DNA of 53,492 nucleotides from contig DXWV01000020.1 in assembly GCA_019416685.1 (NCBI GenBank), positions 4,481 through 57,972 on the forward strand, in the 5' to 3' direction. Numbering within the stretch: the stretch's first letter is position 1; every line of letters starts with the position of its first letter. The notes below the pieces were generated by a model. It saw nothing but the letters and a program-made list of their open reading frames with translations. It made no database searches and was not told the origin of the DNA. Made by a program: the position numbers and the translations under genes. Positions 43,450 through 52,054 of the stretch are shown here, in pieces. Source of the DNA: Bacteroides sp. Its GTDB lineage: Bacteria > Bacteroidota > Bacteroidia > Bacteroidales > Bacteroidaceae.

Positions 43450-44910
43450 TTAATTCTTTTCTTCATCTTCGTTATCTTTCTCAGTCTCTCCATTATTTAC
43501 ATCATCGAGTTCATTCATGAATGTTTTCAGATTCTGCAAGATATCTTTGTCGGTATTTTGTGACAACATTTCCTGAATCATCTCTATATTGAGTGGAGTT
43601 TCTGACATTTGATTGTATTTCTGAAATCCTTTGTGATCTCTGAGAATCATGCAGACAGAGGCCAGACGACCATTGATTCCCGGATAATCAGGATCTTGTT
43701 TCTTTGCTTCTTCAAAACAAAGGCGGGCATTTTCTACCATGCCATAGTCCAAGCTATAGTTACCTATCTGCACTAATGTTTCGGCTTCGGGTGCATATTG
43801 CAATGCCACAGCCCAGCACTTTTTGGCTTCCTCAAACTTATCCTCTTCCAGATAAAGACGTCCTTCCTGCAGATAGATTTCCACACTTTCGGGTAGCTGC
43901 TTTTTAGCCTTTTCGCTGAGCTGGTGAGCGTCTTCGTACCTACCTAACTTAGAAAGACAGAAAATCTCATTGCTGTATATATCCGAAAGAATAGGAGAGT
44001 TCTCGTCTCCGATAATTTCCATAGCCTGTTCATAACTTCTGTAAGCCAGTTCCCATTTTTCCTGATTGGCATATGCCAGTCCGATAAACATATGGGCAAA
44101 GTCGGGAGGCAGGCTTTTGTTTTGCAGGGCCAGTTGATATTCCTGAATAGCTTCGGTTTCATTCTCTAAATGAAAGAGGCTGTGTGCTCTTATGATGTGT
44201 GCTTCTCCGAAACTATCATCGGCAGCGAGGGCGAAGTCACAGGCTTCGATAGCTTTGTCAAATTCCTGCTGGCTGAAATGGCATTTGGCAAGTCCGGTCC
44301 AGTAAGAAGGATTGTACGGATTCTTATCGATCAGTTTATTGTAGAAAGAGATTGCTTTCGTGTTATGATCTCCGCTGCGATAACAATCAGCGATGGCTGC
44401 AAGGAATTCTTCGTTTTCTTTATATTCTTCCAGCGCGGGTGTGAGCCATGGCAACGCTTTCTCCGGATAGCCCATGTCCATATAAAGATACGCTACATCG
44501 ATAATTGTTTCCAGTGATTTTTCTTCTTCAATAGAGTTGAGCAGGGTTTCTGCTTCGTCCAGCTTACCTTCGTTCAACAGGATTTCGGCTTTTAGCAGTT
44601 TGACCTCCGGATCGTAGTCCTCTGCGATACTGTCAACGACTGTTATGGCCTTTTGAAGTTGCATAGTATCCAAATATAGATAAGCCTGCTCTACCAGGAG
44701 GTCTGTGTGTCCCGGATGAAGTTCTAGACCATAACTGATAACTTCTTGCGCTTCGTCAAAACGGCGGTCTGTGGCATATTTATCTGCGATATCTGCAAGT
44801 TGGTCACCGTCCAGATAAAGTTGCCTATTTTCTGCTTTCGCTGCTTCGTAACTTGCGATGAGTTCATTTAATTCTTGTTCTTTATCCGTAGATGGATTTT
44901 TTCTAGCCAT
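43450..44910 (-). CDS. Tetratricopeptide repeat protein
   Basis: The 486-residue protein is almost entirely TPR repeats, for example YLYMDMGYPEKALPWLTPAL, ALAADDSFGEAHIIRAHSLF and RLYLEEDKFEEAKKCWAVAL, with an acidic C-terminus. It has no signal peptide, so it is cytosolic. TPR arrays bind partner proteins; the partner is unknown. The frame continues upstream to 44988, but those residues (NFNFIFNFNF) are translated intergenic repeat, so I use the ATG at 44910. Confidence 0.85.
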   Translation of the reverse strand: MARKNPSTDKEQELNELIASYEAAKAENRQLYLDGDQLADIADKYATDRRFDEAQEVISYGLELHPGHTDLLVEQAYLYLDTMQLQKAITVVDSIAEDYDPEVKLLKAEILLNEGKLDEAETLLNSIEEEKSLETIIDVAYLYMDMGYPEKALPWLTPALEEYKENEEFLAAIADCYRSGDHNTKAISFYNKLIDKNPYNPSYWTGLAKCHFSQQEFDKAIEACDFALAADDSFGEAHIIRAHSLFHLENETEAIQEYQLALQNKSLPPDFAHMFIGLAYANQEKWELAYRSYEQAMEIIGDENSPILSDIYSNEIFCLSKLGRYEDAHQLSEKAKKQLPESVEIYLQEGRLYLEEDKFEEAKKCWAVALQYAPEAETLVQIGNYSLDYGMVENARLCFEEAKKQDPDYPGINGRLASVCMILRDHKGFQKYNQMSETPLNIEMIQEMLSQNTDKDILQNLKTFMNELDDVNNGETEKDNEDEEKN

Positions 44911-44916
44911 TTGATT

Positions 44917-45062
44917 GATTAAAAATTGGAAATTAAAATTAAAAATAAAATTGAAATTAAAACCGGCTGCGCTTTTCATGTATTGCATGTTTCTATATTA
45001 CACACCACATTTTTTAGCATTGCGCAGCCCGTTTTAATTTCCAACTTTTAATTTTTAATTTT
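44917..45062. repeat. Large intercistronic inverted repeat between glnS and the TPR gene
   Basis: AT-rich arms with AAATTGGAAATTAAAA-type units flank a centre bounded by GGCTGCGC (44965-44972) and its complement GCGCAGCC (45022-45029). The right arm reaches the last codons of glnS (stop at 45048). It is the longest example of the GGCTGCGC-core spacers in this window. Confidence 0.65.
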
Positions 45063-46787
45063 GAATGTATCTTTCAACCCCACGGTGCGGTTGAATATAA
45101 GTTTGTCAGGAGCTGACTCTTTATCTATATTGAAGTAGCCTATGCGTTGGAATTGCAGATAAGAGAGCGTAGGCAAGGTTGCTACATACTTTTCTACATA
45201 GCAATTATTGAGTATTTGCAAAGAGTCAGGATTAATGATCTCTTTCATGGCCTCCAGTGCTTCGCAGTTTTTAGCTTCACGGATGGCGGCCAGTTCGTCA
45301 CGTGGGTTCTCTACTTTCCAAAGACGGTCATAAAGACGTACTTCTGCAGAGAGACAGTGTGCGCAACTCAACCAATGCAACGTACCTTTCACTTTGCGAT
45401 TGGCATCGGGCATACCACTTTTGGTATGTGGATCATATTCGCAATATACTTCAGTAATATCGCCGTTTTCGTCCTTCTTACAGCCGGTACATTTCACGAT
45501 ATATGCATTCTTGAGACGTACTTCCTGTCCCGGAGTCATGCGGAAATATTTCTTCGGAGCATCTTCCATAAAGTCTTCACGTTCAATCCACAGTTCACGA
45601 CTGAACTCGATTGTGTGGCTTCCTGCTTCCGGATCTTCCGGATTGTTAATTGCATCCAGTTCTTCTACTTCTCCTTCAGGGTAGTTGGTAATAATCAGTT
45701 TCACCGGATTCAATACCGCAGAAACACGAGTTGCACGGGCGTTGAGGTCTTCACGTACAGCACTTTCCAGCAAAGCAAATTCATTGAGAGCGTCGTAAGT
45801 AGTATAACCAATTTTGTCAACGAATTTGCGGATGGATTCAGGTGAATAACCGCGACGGCGGAAACCACAGATAGTCGGCATGCGAGGATCATCCCATCCA
45901 TTTACCAGACCTTCTTTAACCAGCGTGAGCAGATTACGTTTACTCATCAGTGTGTAGCTGAGGTTCAATTTATTGAATTCGTACTGACGGGGACGATTGT
46001 CGTTCAAGTCAACCCCCTCTTTCAGCCAGTCGATAAAAAGATCGTATAACGGACGGTGCACGACGAACTCCAGTGTGCAGAGTGAATGAGTCACTCCTTC
46101 AAAGAAGTCACTTTGTCCGTGTGCAAAGTCATACATCGGATAGGCTTTCCATGTAGTACCTGTACGGTGATGAGGATGTTTCACTACACGGTAGATTATC
46201 GGGTCACGAAAATGCATGTTAGGATTCGCCATGTCTATTTTAGCACGGAGCACCATTGCACCTTCTTCTATTTCTCCACTATTCATTTTTTCAAATAGGG
46301 CAAGATTCTCTTCAATCGGGCGGTTACGATAAGGGCTTTCAGTTCCCGGTTGAGTCGGAGTACCTTTTTGTGCGGCAATCTGTTCGGAGGTCTGTTCATC
46401 AATGTAGGCTTTACCTTCTTTGATAAGACGCACGGCAAAGTCCCAGAGTTGTTGGAAGTAGTCCGAAGCATAGTACACATTTCCCCATTCAAAGCCGAGC
46501 CACTTGATATCTTCTTCGATGGCTTCTACGTATTCCACGTCTTCTTTGGTTGGATTGGTATCATCAAAACGAAGATTACATACACCGCCATGACGGGCAG
46601 CGAGGCCGAAATCGAGGCAAATAGCTTTGGCATGACCTATGTGAAGATAACCGTTTGGCTCAGGCGGAAAGCGCGTCTGTACCTTTCCTCTGTTTTTGCC
46701 CTCTTTTAAATCATTTTCTACAATTTGCTCAATAAAGTTGAGGCTTTTTTTTTCGCTTGTCACCTCTTCGTTCTTAATATCTGTCAT
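45048..46787 (-). CDS. glnS: Glutaminyl-tRNA synthetase
   Basis: The 579-residue class I synthetase has the HIGH motif in FPPEPNGYLHIGHAKAI near residues 41-57 and the KMSKS-loop equivalent as LMSKRNL near 270. The C-terminal anticodon-binding domain is complete (EDFMEDAPKKYFRMTPG, then FNIDKESAPDKLIFNRTVGL). The start at 46787 gives a short N-terminal extension before FIEQIVENDLKEGKN, which is normal. pstS lies 59 nt upstream on the same strand. Confidence 0.96.
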   Translation of the reverse strand: MTDIKNEEVTSEKKSLNFIEQIVENDLKEGKNRGKVQTRFPPEPNGYLHIGHAKAICLDFGLAARHGGVCNLRFDDTNPTKEDVEYVEAIEEDIKWLGFEWGNVYYASDYFQQLWDFAVRLIKEGKAYIDEQTSEQIAAQKGTPTQPGTESPYRNRPIEENLALFEKMNSGEIEEGAMVLRAKIDMANPNMHFRDPIIYRVVKHPHHRTGTTWKAYPMYDFAHGQSDFFEGVTHSLCTLEFVVHRPLYDLFIDWLKEGVDLNDNRPRQYEFNKLNLSYTLMSKRNLLTLVKEGLVNGWDDPRMPTICGFRRRGYSPESIRKFVDKIGYTTYDALNEFALLESAVREDLNARATRVSAVLNPVKLIITNYPEGEVEELDAINNPEDPEAGSHTIEFSRELWIEREDFMEDAPKKYFRMTPGQEVRLKNAYIVKCTGCKKDENGDITEVYCEYDPHTKSGMPDANRKVKGTLHWLSCAHCLSAEVRLYDRLWKVENPRDELAAIREAKNCEALEAMKEIINPDSLQILNNCYVEKYVATLPTLSYLQFQRIGYFNIDKESAPDKLIFNRTVGLKDTFKIKN

Positions 46788-46846
46788 AGCGTTTAATGAG
46801 TTACGAGTTATGAGCTACAAAAGTATGACATTTTTTTTGCATAACC

Positions 46847-47659
46847 TTATTTCACCGGAATATATCCACTCTTTTTTATAATATCCTGTCCTTCCTGAGA
46901 AAGAATGAAGTCAATAAGGGGAGTTACAGCGTCTTTGTTCTCTGCATTATAATAGTAATAAAGAGGGCGTACGATTGGATAAAGTTTGTTAGTTGCATTT
47001 TCTACATTGGGCTGTGCGTAATACTTGTCATCATAAGACACTGATAACGTTTTGATACGTGGTGATACGTAAGCGAGGCCAACATAACCGATAGCTCCTT
47101 TAGTCTGGCTCACTGATTGTATAATGGCACCGGTAGCAGGCATTGAAAGACTGCTGGACATATAATTCTTATTTTTAAGTACACTTTCTTTAAAGAATTC
47201 GTAGGTTCCTGAAGATGTTTCCCGCGAGTACACAACAATTTTACGATCTTCGCCTCCTACTTGTTTCCAGTTAGTGATTTTACCACGAAAGATATCCTCC
47301 AGTTGCTTACGGGTAAGTTGCTTCACAGGGTTGGTGGGATGCACTACTACGGCAAGGGCATCATATGCCACAATAACCTCTTCAATCTCTTTTTGGGCAG
47401 CCTTAGCTTTCATCTTTTCACCAAACTTGATAGGACGGGAAGCCATGGCAATATCAGTAGTATTATCCATTAAGGCGGAGATACCTACTCCGGTTCCACC
47501 ACCTGTAACAGTGACACGCGCATCTGCGTTTCTATTCATGAAGCGTTCGGCAGTCTGCTGGGCAACCGGAAGAACTGTGTCACTACCTTTGATTCGTTGG
47601 GCCTGAATACTTGTAGTTATAAGAATCAGGCTCAGAAATAATATGCTCTTTGCATTCAT
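46847..47659 (-). CDS. pstS: Phosphate-binding protein PstS
   Basis: The 270-residue periplasmic binding protein has a signal peptide (to SIQAQ near 21), GSDTVLPVAQQTAERF and the phosphate loop VTVTGGGTGVGISAL. IFRGKITNWKQVGGEDRKI and RETSSGTYEFF are also typical. It captures phosphate for PstCAB. It is transcribed divergently from pstCAB-phoU, separated by 186 bp. Confidence 0.93.
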   Translation of the reverse strand: MNAKSILFLSLILITTSIQAQRIKGSDTVLPVAQQTAERFMNRNADARVTVTGGGTGVGISALMDNTTDIAMASRPIKFGEKMKAKAAQKEIEEVIVAYDALAVVVHPTNPVKQLTRKQLEDIFRGKITNWKQVGGEDRKIVVYSRETSSGTYEFFKESVLKNKNYMSSSLSMPATGAIIQSVSQTKGAIGYVGLAYVSPRIKTLSVSYDDKYYAQPNVENATNKLYPIVRPLYYYYNAENKDAVTPLIDFILSQEGQDIIKKSGYIPVK

Positions 47660-47845
47660 AAATTCATTTATAATTGGTATTTCTGTCGCAAATTAAAAAA
47701 GAAGATGTTACATTCCTGTTATAAAATTCATAATGTTTTCTCTTGTAACACAAATGTAATACATTTGAAACATTTCCTTCAAGCGGAATTCACACCTCCT
47801 TAACATGATACTCTTTCCTTTGCATTCAGAAATCAAATAATAGGT
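47660..47845. promoter_or_regulatory. Divergent pstS / pstC promoter region
   Basis: On the + strand TACATTTG at 47760-47767 is a perfect -7 match and TTCCTTTG at 47815-47822 matches at 7 of 8 positions; the latter would give a very short leader to pstC at 47846. On the minus strand a TTAATTTG-like element lies about 40 nt upstream of pstS. None has a good -33 partner, and I do not recognise a phosphate-response box. Confidence 0.35.
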
Positions 47846-49042
47846 ATGAAGAAGATTTTCGAGAAGATTGTAGAGGGGATGCTTACTTGTAGTGGCTTTG
47901 TTACAAGTATAACAATTCTGCTTATCGTACTATTCTTGTTTACCGAAGCTTTCGGGTTATTCGGCAGCAAAGTGATAGAAGAAGGATATGTATTGGCTCT
48001 AAATAAAGATAATAAGGTGAGTCAACTTAGTCCGGCTCAGATAAAAGATGTGTTCGATGAAGAGATAACAAATTGGAAAGAACTCGGTGGGGAAAATCTC
48101 CCTATCCGGGTTTTTCGTTTGGAAGATATCACACAATATTATACGGAAGAAGAGTTGGGGGATGCCTATCAGTATGCCGGGGCGTGTATTATGGAATTGA
48201 TTGAGAAGACTCCGGGGATTGTTGCTTTCGTCCCGCAACAGTTTATTACAACACCGGATAAGGTACATTTTATCAAGGATAATACCATTTCCGTAAAAGA
48301 TGTATTTGCCGGTGCCGAATGGTTCCCGACGGCTACTCCCGCTCCGTTGTTTGGCTTTCTGCCTCTTATTACCGGTACCCTTTGGGTAAGCCTTTTCGCT
48401 ATACTTATCGCTTTGCCGTTCGGTCTTTCCGTATCTATCTATATGTCCGAAGTAGCCAATCCGAAAGTGCGTGGCTGGCTGAAACCTATCATCGAATTAT
48501 TGAGTGGAATCCCATCGGTAGTCTATGGCTTTTTCGGGTTGATAGTGATTGTACCGCTTATCCAAAAAGTATTCGATTTGCCGGTAGGAGAGAGTGGGCT
48601 GGCAGGAAGTATCGTATTGGCCATCATGGCACTGCCTACCATTATTACTGTGACGGAAGATGCCATGCGCAATTGTCCCCGTGCCATGCGTGAAGCCAGT
48701 TTAGCGCTGGGAGCCTCACAATGGCAGACTATTTATAAGGTAGTTATTCCCTTTTCCATCTCCGGAATCACTTCGGGAGTTGTACTTGGTATCGGGCGTG
48801 CTATTGGTGAAACGATGGCTGTACTCATGGTAACCGGAAATGCAGCGGTAATTCCTACTACGATCCTTGAACCGTTGCGTACCATCCCGGCTACTATTGC
48901 TGCCGAACTGGGTGAAGCACCTGCCGGTGGTCCTCATTATCAGGCGCTGTTTCTGCTGGGTGTAGTATTGTTCTTTATCACATTAATTATAAACTTTAGT
49001 GTAGAGTACATCTCGTCTAAAGGAGTAAAACGAAGCAAATAA
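47846..49042 (+). CDS. pstC: Phosphate ABC transporter permease PstC with PstS-like periplasmic insertion
   Basis: The 398-residue protein is longer than usual (about 300). TM1 spans about residues 17-40. Residues about 45-160 form an insertion that resembles a part of PstS: VFDEEITNWKELGGE here against IFRGKITNWKQVGGE in PstS. The remaining permease domain is normal (GTLWVSLFAILIALPFGL, then SGIPSVVYGFFGLIVIVP, and the EAA loop REASLALGASQWQTIYKVV). It forms the phosphate channel with PstA. pstA follows after 1 nt. Confidence 0.92.
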   Translation: MKKIFEKIVEGMLTCSGFVTSITILLIVLFLFTEAFGLFGSKVIEEGYVLALNKDNKVSQLSPAQIKDVFDEEITNWKELGGENLPIRVFRLEDITQYYTEEELGDAYQYAGACIMELIEKTPGIVAFVPQQFITTPDKVHFIKDNTISVKDVFAGAEWFPTATPAPLFGFLPLITGTLWVSLFAILIALPFGLSVSIYMSEVANPKVRGWLKPIIELLSGIPSVVYGFFGLIVIVPLIQKVFDLPVGESGLAGSIVLAIMALPTIITVTEDAMRNCPRAMREASLALGASQWQTIYKVVIPFSISGITSGVVLGIGRAIGETMAVLMVTGNAAVIPTTILEPLRTIPATIAAELGEAPAGGPHYQALFLLGVVLFFITLIINFSVEYISSKGVKRSK

Positions 49043-49043
49043 A

Positions 49044-49919
49044 ATGGAAATAGCAAGTAATAATAAGGCGAAACGTCGTTCACAAGGCATTGCTTTCGGA
49101 ATCTTCCGGGCGTTAAGTTTGTGTATCGTACTGATCTTATTTGCCATATTGGGGTTTATTATATATAAAGGTATAGGAGTTATAAACTGGGATTTTATTA
49201 CTTCTGCTCCTACGAATGGTATGACGGGAGGAGGTATCTGGCCCGCCATTGTAGGTACATTCTATCTGATGATAGGAAGTGCGTTTTTTGCTTTCCCGGT
49301 AGGAGTGATGAGTGGTATCTATATGAATGAGTATGCTCCGAAAGGAAAAATGGTTCGTTTTATTCGGGTGATGACAAACAATCTGAGTGGCATTCCATCC
49401 ATTGTTTTCGGCTTGTTCGGTATGGCCTTGTTTGTCAATTATCTTGGTTTTGGTGACAGCATTCTGGCAGGTTCGCTAACGTTGGGGTTACTTTGTGTCC
49501 CTTTGGTGATTCGTACCACAGAAGAAGCGTTGAAGGCGATCCCTGATAACTTGCGTGAGGGTAGCAGAGCGTTGGGAGCAACAAAGTTGCAGACTATCTG
49601 GCATGTGATTTTACCAATGGGTATGCCTAATATCATTACCGGACTGATTCTTGCCTTAGGACGAGTTTCCGGTGAGACAGCTCCGATTCTTTTCACCTGT
49701 GCAGCCTATTTTCTGCCGCAGTTGCCTACCAGTATTTTTGATCAGTGTATGGCATTACCTTATCATCTTTATGTGATTTCCACCAGCGGTACGAATATGG
49801 AAGCTCAGTTGCCCTTGGCTTATGGCACTGCACTGGTGTTGATTATAATAATTCTGTTGGTAAACTTGTTGGCGAATGCCTTAAGAAAGTATTTTGAGAA
49901 AAAAGTAAAAACAAACTAA
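49044..49919 (+). CDS. pstA: Phosphate ABC transporter permease PstA
   Basis: The 291-residue membrane protein pairs with PstC. It has SGIPSIVFGLFGMALFVNYL, the EAA loop REGSRALGATKLQTIWHVI, GRVSGETAPILFT and about six membrane segments. Length is normal. A 193-nt spacer with a 25-bp inverted repeat separates it from pstB. Confidence 0.94.
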   Translation: MEIASNNKAKRRSQGIAFGIFRALSLCIVLILFAILGFIIYKGIGVINWDFITSAPTNGMTGGGIWPAIVGTFYLMIGSAFFAFPVGVMSGIYMNEYAPKGKMVRFIRVMTNNLSGIPSIVFGLFGMALFVNYLGFGDSILAGSLTLGLLCVPLVIRTTEEALKAIPDNLREGSRALGATKLQTIWHVILPMGMPNIITGLILALGRVSGETAPILFTCAAYFLPQLPTSIFDQCMALPYHLYVISTSGTNMEAQLPLAYGTALVLIIIILLVNLLANALRKYFEKKVKTN

Positions 49920-49930
49920 AATAATTTACT

Positions 49931-50064
49931 ATTTGACGATTTACTATTTACGATTGATATCGCAATCCGTTTTAAGTTGCATCGCATTTCAGGTCGAGTT
50001 GCATCGCATTTTGTAAACTCATTAAATAGAAGTAATTTCAATCGTAAATTGTAAATCGTCAAAT
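49931..50064. repeat. Inverted repeat in the pstA-pstB spacer
   Basis: Arms at 49931-49955 and 50040-50064 are complementary over 25 nt with one mismatch (ATTTGACGATTTAC-type units). Between them AGTTGCATCGCATTT occurs twice as a direct repeat. The structure lies inside the operon. Confidence 0.75.
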
Positions 50065-50112
50065 CGTCAATTGTTAAATCGTTAAATCGTCAATCGTTAA
50101 ATTGTAAATAAA

Positions 50113-50859
50113 ATGATAAGTGCTCGTGATGTGAATTTCTGGTATGGTAACTTTCATGCGTTGAAGGGTATCAGTATGGAGATTGAAGAAAAAACGGTAG
50201 TGGCGTTTATTGGTCCTTCGGGCTGTGGTAAGTCTACCTTTCTTCGTTTATTTAATCGTATGAACGATTTGATTCCTGACACTCGCCTGACAGGGGAGAT
50301 TCGGATTGACAGTGAGAATATTTATGATAAAGGTGTACAGGTCGATGAACTCCGGAAGAATGTAGGAATGGTTTTCCAGCGTCCCAATCCGTTTCCTAAA
50401 AGCATTTTTGAAAATGTGGCGTATGGTTTGCGGGTCAATGGAGTTAAAGACAATGCTTTTATTCGCCAGCGTGTGGAAGAGACATTGAAAGGAGCAGCAC
50501 TTTGGGACGAAGTCAAAGACAAGCTCAAAGAGTCAGCTTATGCTCTCTCCGGCGGGCAGCAACAGCGTCTTTGCATTGCACGTGCTATGGCCGTATCTCC
50601 TTCTGTATTGCTGATGGATGAACCTGCTTCCGCCCTCGATCCTATTTCTACGGCAAAGGTAGAAGAGCTGATTCATGAACTGAAGAAACAATATACGATT
50701 GTAATAGTAACACACAATATGCAGCAGGCAGCCCGCGTTAGTGATAAAACAGCCTTCTTCTATCTGGGAGAGATGGTAGAATATGACAATACAAAGAAAA
50801 TCTTTACGAATCCGGAGAAAGAAGCAACACAGAACTACATTACCGGAAGGTTCGGGTAG
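50113..50859 (+). CDS. pstB: Phosphate ABC transporter ATPase PstB
   Basis: The 248-residue ABC ATPase has Walker A GPSGCGKST near residues 34-42, Q-loop VFQRPNPFPKSIFENVAYG (a PstB hallmark), signature LSGGQQQRLCIARA and Walker B VLLMDEPASALDP. It powers PstCA. Confidence 0.96.
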   Translation: MISARDVNFWYGNFHALKGISMEIEEKTVVAFIGPSGCGKSTFLRLFNRMNDLIPDTRLTGEIRIDSENIYDKGVQVDELRKNVGMVFQRPNPFPKSIFENVAYGLRVNGVKDNAFIRQRVEETLKGAALWDEVKDKLKESAYALSGGQQQRLCIARAMAVSPSVLLMDEPASALDPISTAKVEELIHELKKQYTIVIVTHNMQQAARVSDKTAFFYLGEMVEYDNTKKIFTNPEKEATQNYITGRFG

Positions 50860-50938
50860 AAGATAATTATTCAATATGCTAATGTGCCAATTGGTTGCAC
50901 TTTTAATTTCTAATTATTAATTTTTAATTATTTCATAT

Positions 50939-51631
50939 ATGGTGAAGTTTATAGAATCGGAGCTCATCCTGCTACACAAAGAAGTTGATGAGATGTGGAC
51001 ATTAGTTTATAACCAGTTGGATAGAGCTGGAGAGGCTGTATTGACACTTGATAAAGAACTTGCCCGGCAAGTGATTGTTCGTGAGCGGAGAGTGAATGCT
51101 TCCGAGTTGAAAATAGATAGCGATGTGGAGGATGTGATTGCATTGTATAATCCTGTAGCTATCGATTTGCGTTTTGTACTTGCCATGCTTAAGATTAATA
51201 CCAATCTGGAACGTTTGGGAGACTTTGCCGAGGGGATTGCCCGTTTTGTGTTGAAGTGTGAAGAACCTGTTTTGGATGCCGAATTATTGAAGCGTCTTCG
51301 TCTGGAAGAGATGTTGGGAGAAGTGCTTTCTATGCTTGAACTGGCTAAACGTGCTTTGAATGAGGAGAGTATTGAACTGGCTACCGCTGTTTTTTCCAAA
51401 GACAACCTGTTAGATGAAATCAATGCTGAAGCTACTATGGTTCTTGCCGGTTATATAAAAGAACATCCGGAAAGTGTACTTTCCTGTCTGAACCTTGTAA
51501 GTGTGTTCCGTAAATTAGAGCGCTCCGGAGATCATATCACTAATATTGCCGAAGAAATAGTGTTCTTTATTGATGCAAAAGTGTTAAAACATAGTGGGAA
51601 AACGGATGAACACTATCCGGAAAAGTCATAA
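50939..51631 (+). CDS. phoU: PhoU phosphate-signalling protein
   Basis: The 230-residue helical protein has two PhoU repeats: PVAIDLRFVLAMLKINTNLERLGDFAEGIAR and the second with LNLVSVFRKLERSGDHITNIAE, each with the metal-binding E/D pattern. It couples PstB to phosphate signalling. No phoR/phoB pair is adjacent. Confidence 0.93.
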   Translation: MVKFIESELILLHKEVDEMWTLVYNQLDRAGEAVLTLDKELARQVIVRERRVNASELKIDSDVEDVIALYNPVAIDLRFVLAMLKINTNLERLGDFAEGIARFVLKCEEPVLDAELLKRLRLEEMLGEVLSMLELAKRALNEESIELATAVFSKDNLLDEINAEATMVLAGYIKEHPESVLSCLNLVSVFRKLERSGDHITNIAEEIVFFIDAKVLKHSGKTDEHYPEKS

Positions 51632-51778
51632 TATGCAACTTTTTATACAAAAATTAGTAGTACTTAAAAAAAAGTTCTATATTTGTCTGCTGTAACGGGT
51701 AGGTAGTGAGGTTACTATCTTGAAATGATAATAAATCCAAAGAAATTTCAAAAAGATGTTATAAGACATGTTTTAATA

Positions 51779-51811
51779 TTTGGTTCATAACAAGAAAAGC
51801 GCCTATATTTG
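51779..51811 (+). promoter_or_regulatory. Promoter of a candidate small RNA
   Basis: TTTG at 51779-51782 and a perfect TATATTTG at 51804-51811 followed by C are separated by 21 bases. A transcript would start near 51818. Another TATATTTG lies at 51678-51685 without a clear -33 partner. Confidence 0.5.
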
Positions 51812-51817
51812 CACCGT

Positions 51818-51907
51818 TATCCTGAAAACAATCTTTTTACCTTAAAAAAAAAACTAATACCTATTGAAAACTGAGAAATGGAGCTTTGTGAAAAGCCCCA
51901 TTTTTTT
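51818..51907 (+). ncRNA. Candidate small non-coding RNA of about 90 nt
   Basis: A good promoter (51779-51811) and a strong intrinsic terminator (ending 51907) enclose about 90 nt with no open frame of note. The internal part is A-rich and unstructured (CTTTTTACCTTA, then an A run, then ACTAATACCTATTG). I cannot assign a known RNA family. It could also be a leader or a remnant of one. Confidence 0.35.
51876..51907 (+). terminator. Intrinsic terminator
   Basis: A 12-bp stem with one mismatch (51876-51887 with 51892-51903, core GGAGCTTT/AAAGCCCC) runs into seven T residues at 51901-51907. It could end the candidate small RNA and any read-through from phoU. Confidence 0.75.
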
Positions 51908-51975
51908 ATATCTATGTCCTATTAACAATTAACACAGATTATTTGTTTACTCTATACTAATCAGTTTCAATTTTG

Positions 51976-51983
51976 TATCTTTG
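51976..51983 (+). promoter_or_regulatory. Possible -7 box for ribE
   Basis: TATCTTTG at 51976-51983 matches TAnnTTTG exactly, 72 nt upstream of the ribE start. The -33 region is not clear. The leader contains AATCGTAAAT-type repeat units rather than an FMN riboswitch. Confidence 0.4.
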
Positions 51984-52054
51984 GCCCCATGATCGGAGAG
52001 GGTATCTCCAATCGTAAATCGTAAATAGTTAAATCATAAATAGTAAATATCTTT

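Noticed and set aside
45147..45845. Long open frame on the + strand (232 codons) inside glnS
   Set aside because: It is fully antisense to a certain glnS gene, has no recognisable domain, and is cysteine/phenylalanine rich as expected from reading the complement of a conserved gene.
51984..52054. Possible FMN riboswitch before ribE
   Set aside because: The leader is short and consists of TCGTAAAT-type units. The conserved FMN-element blocks are absent.
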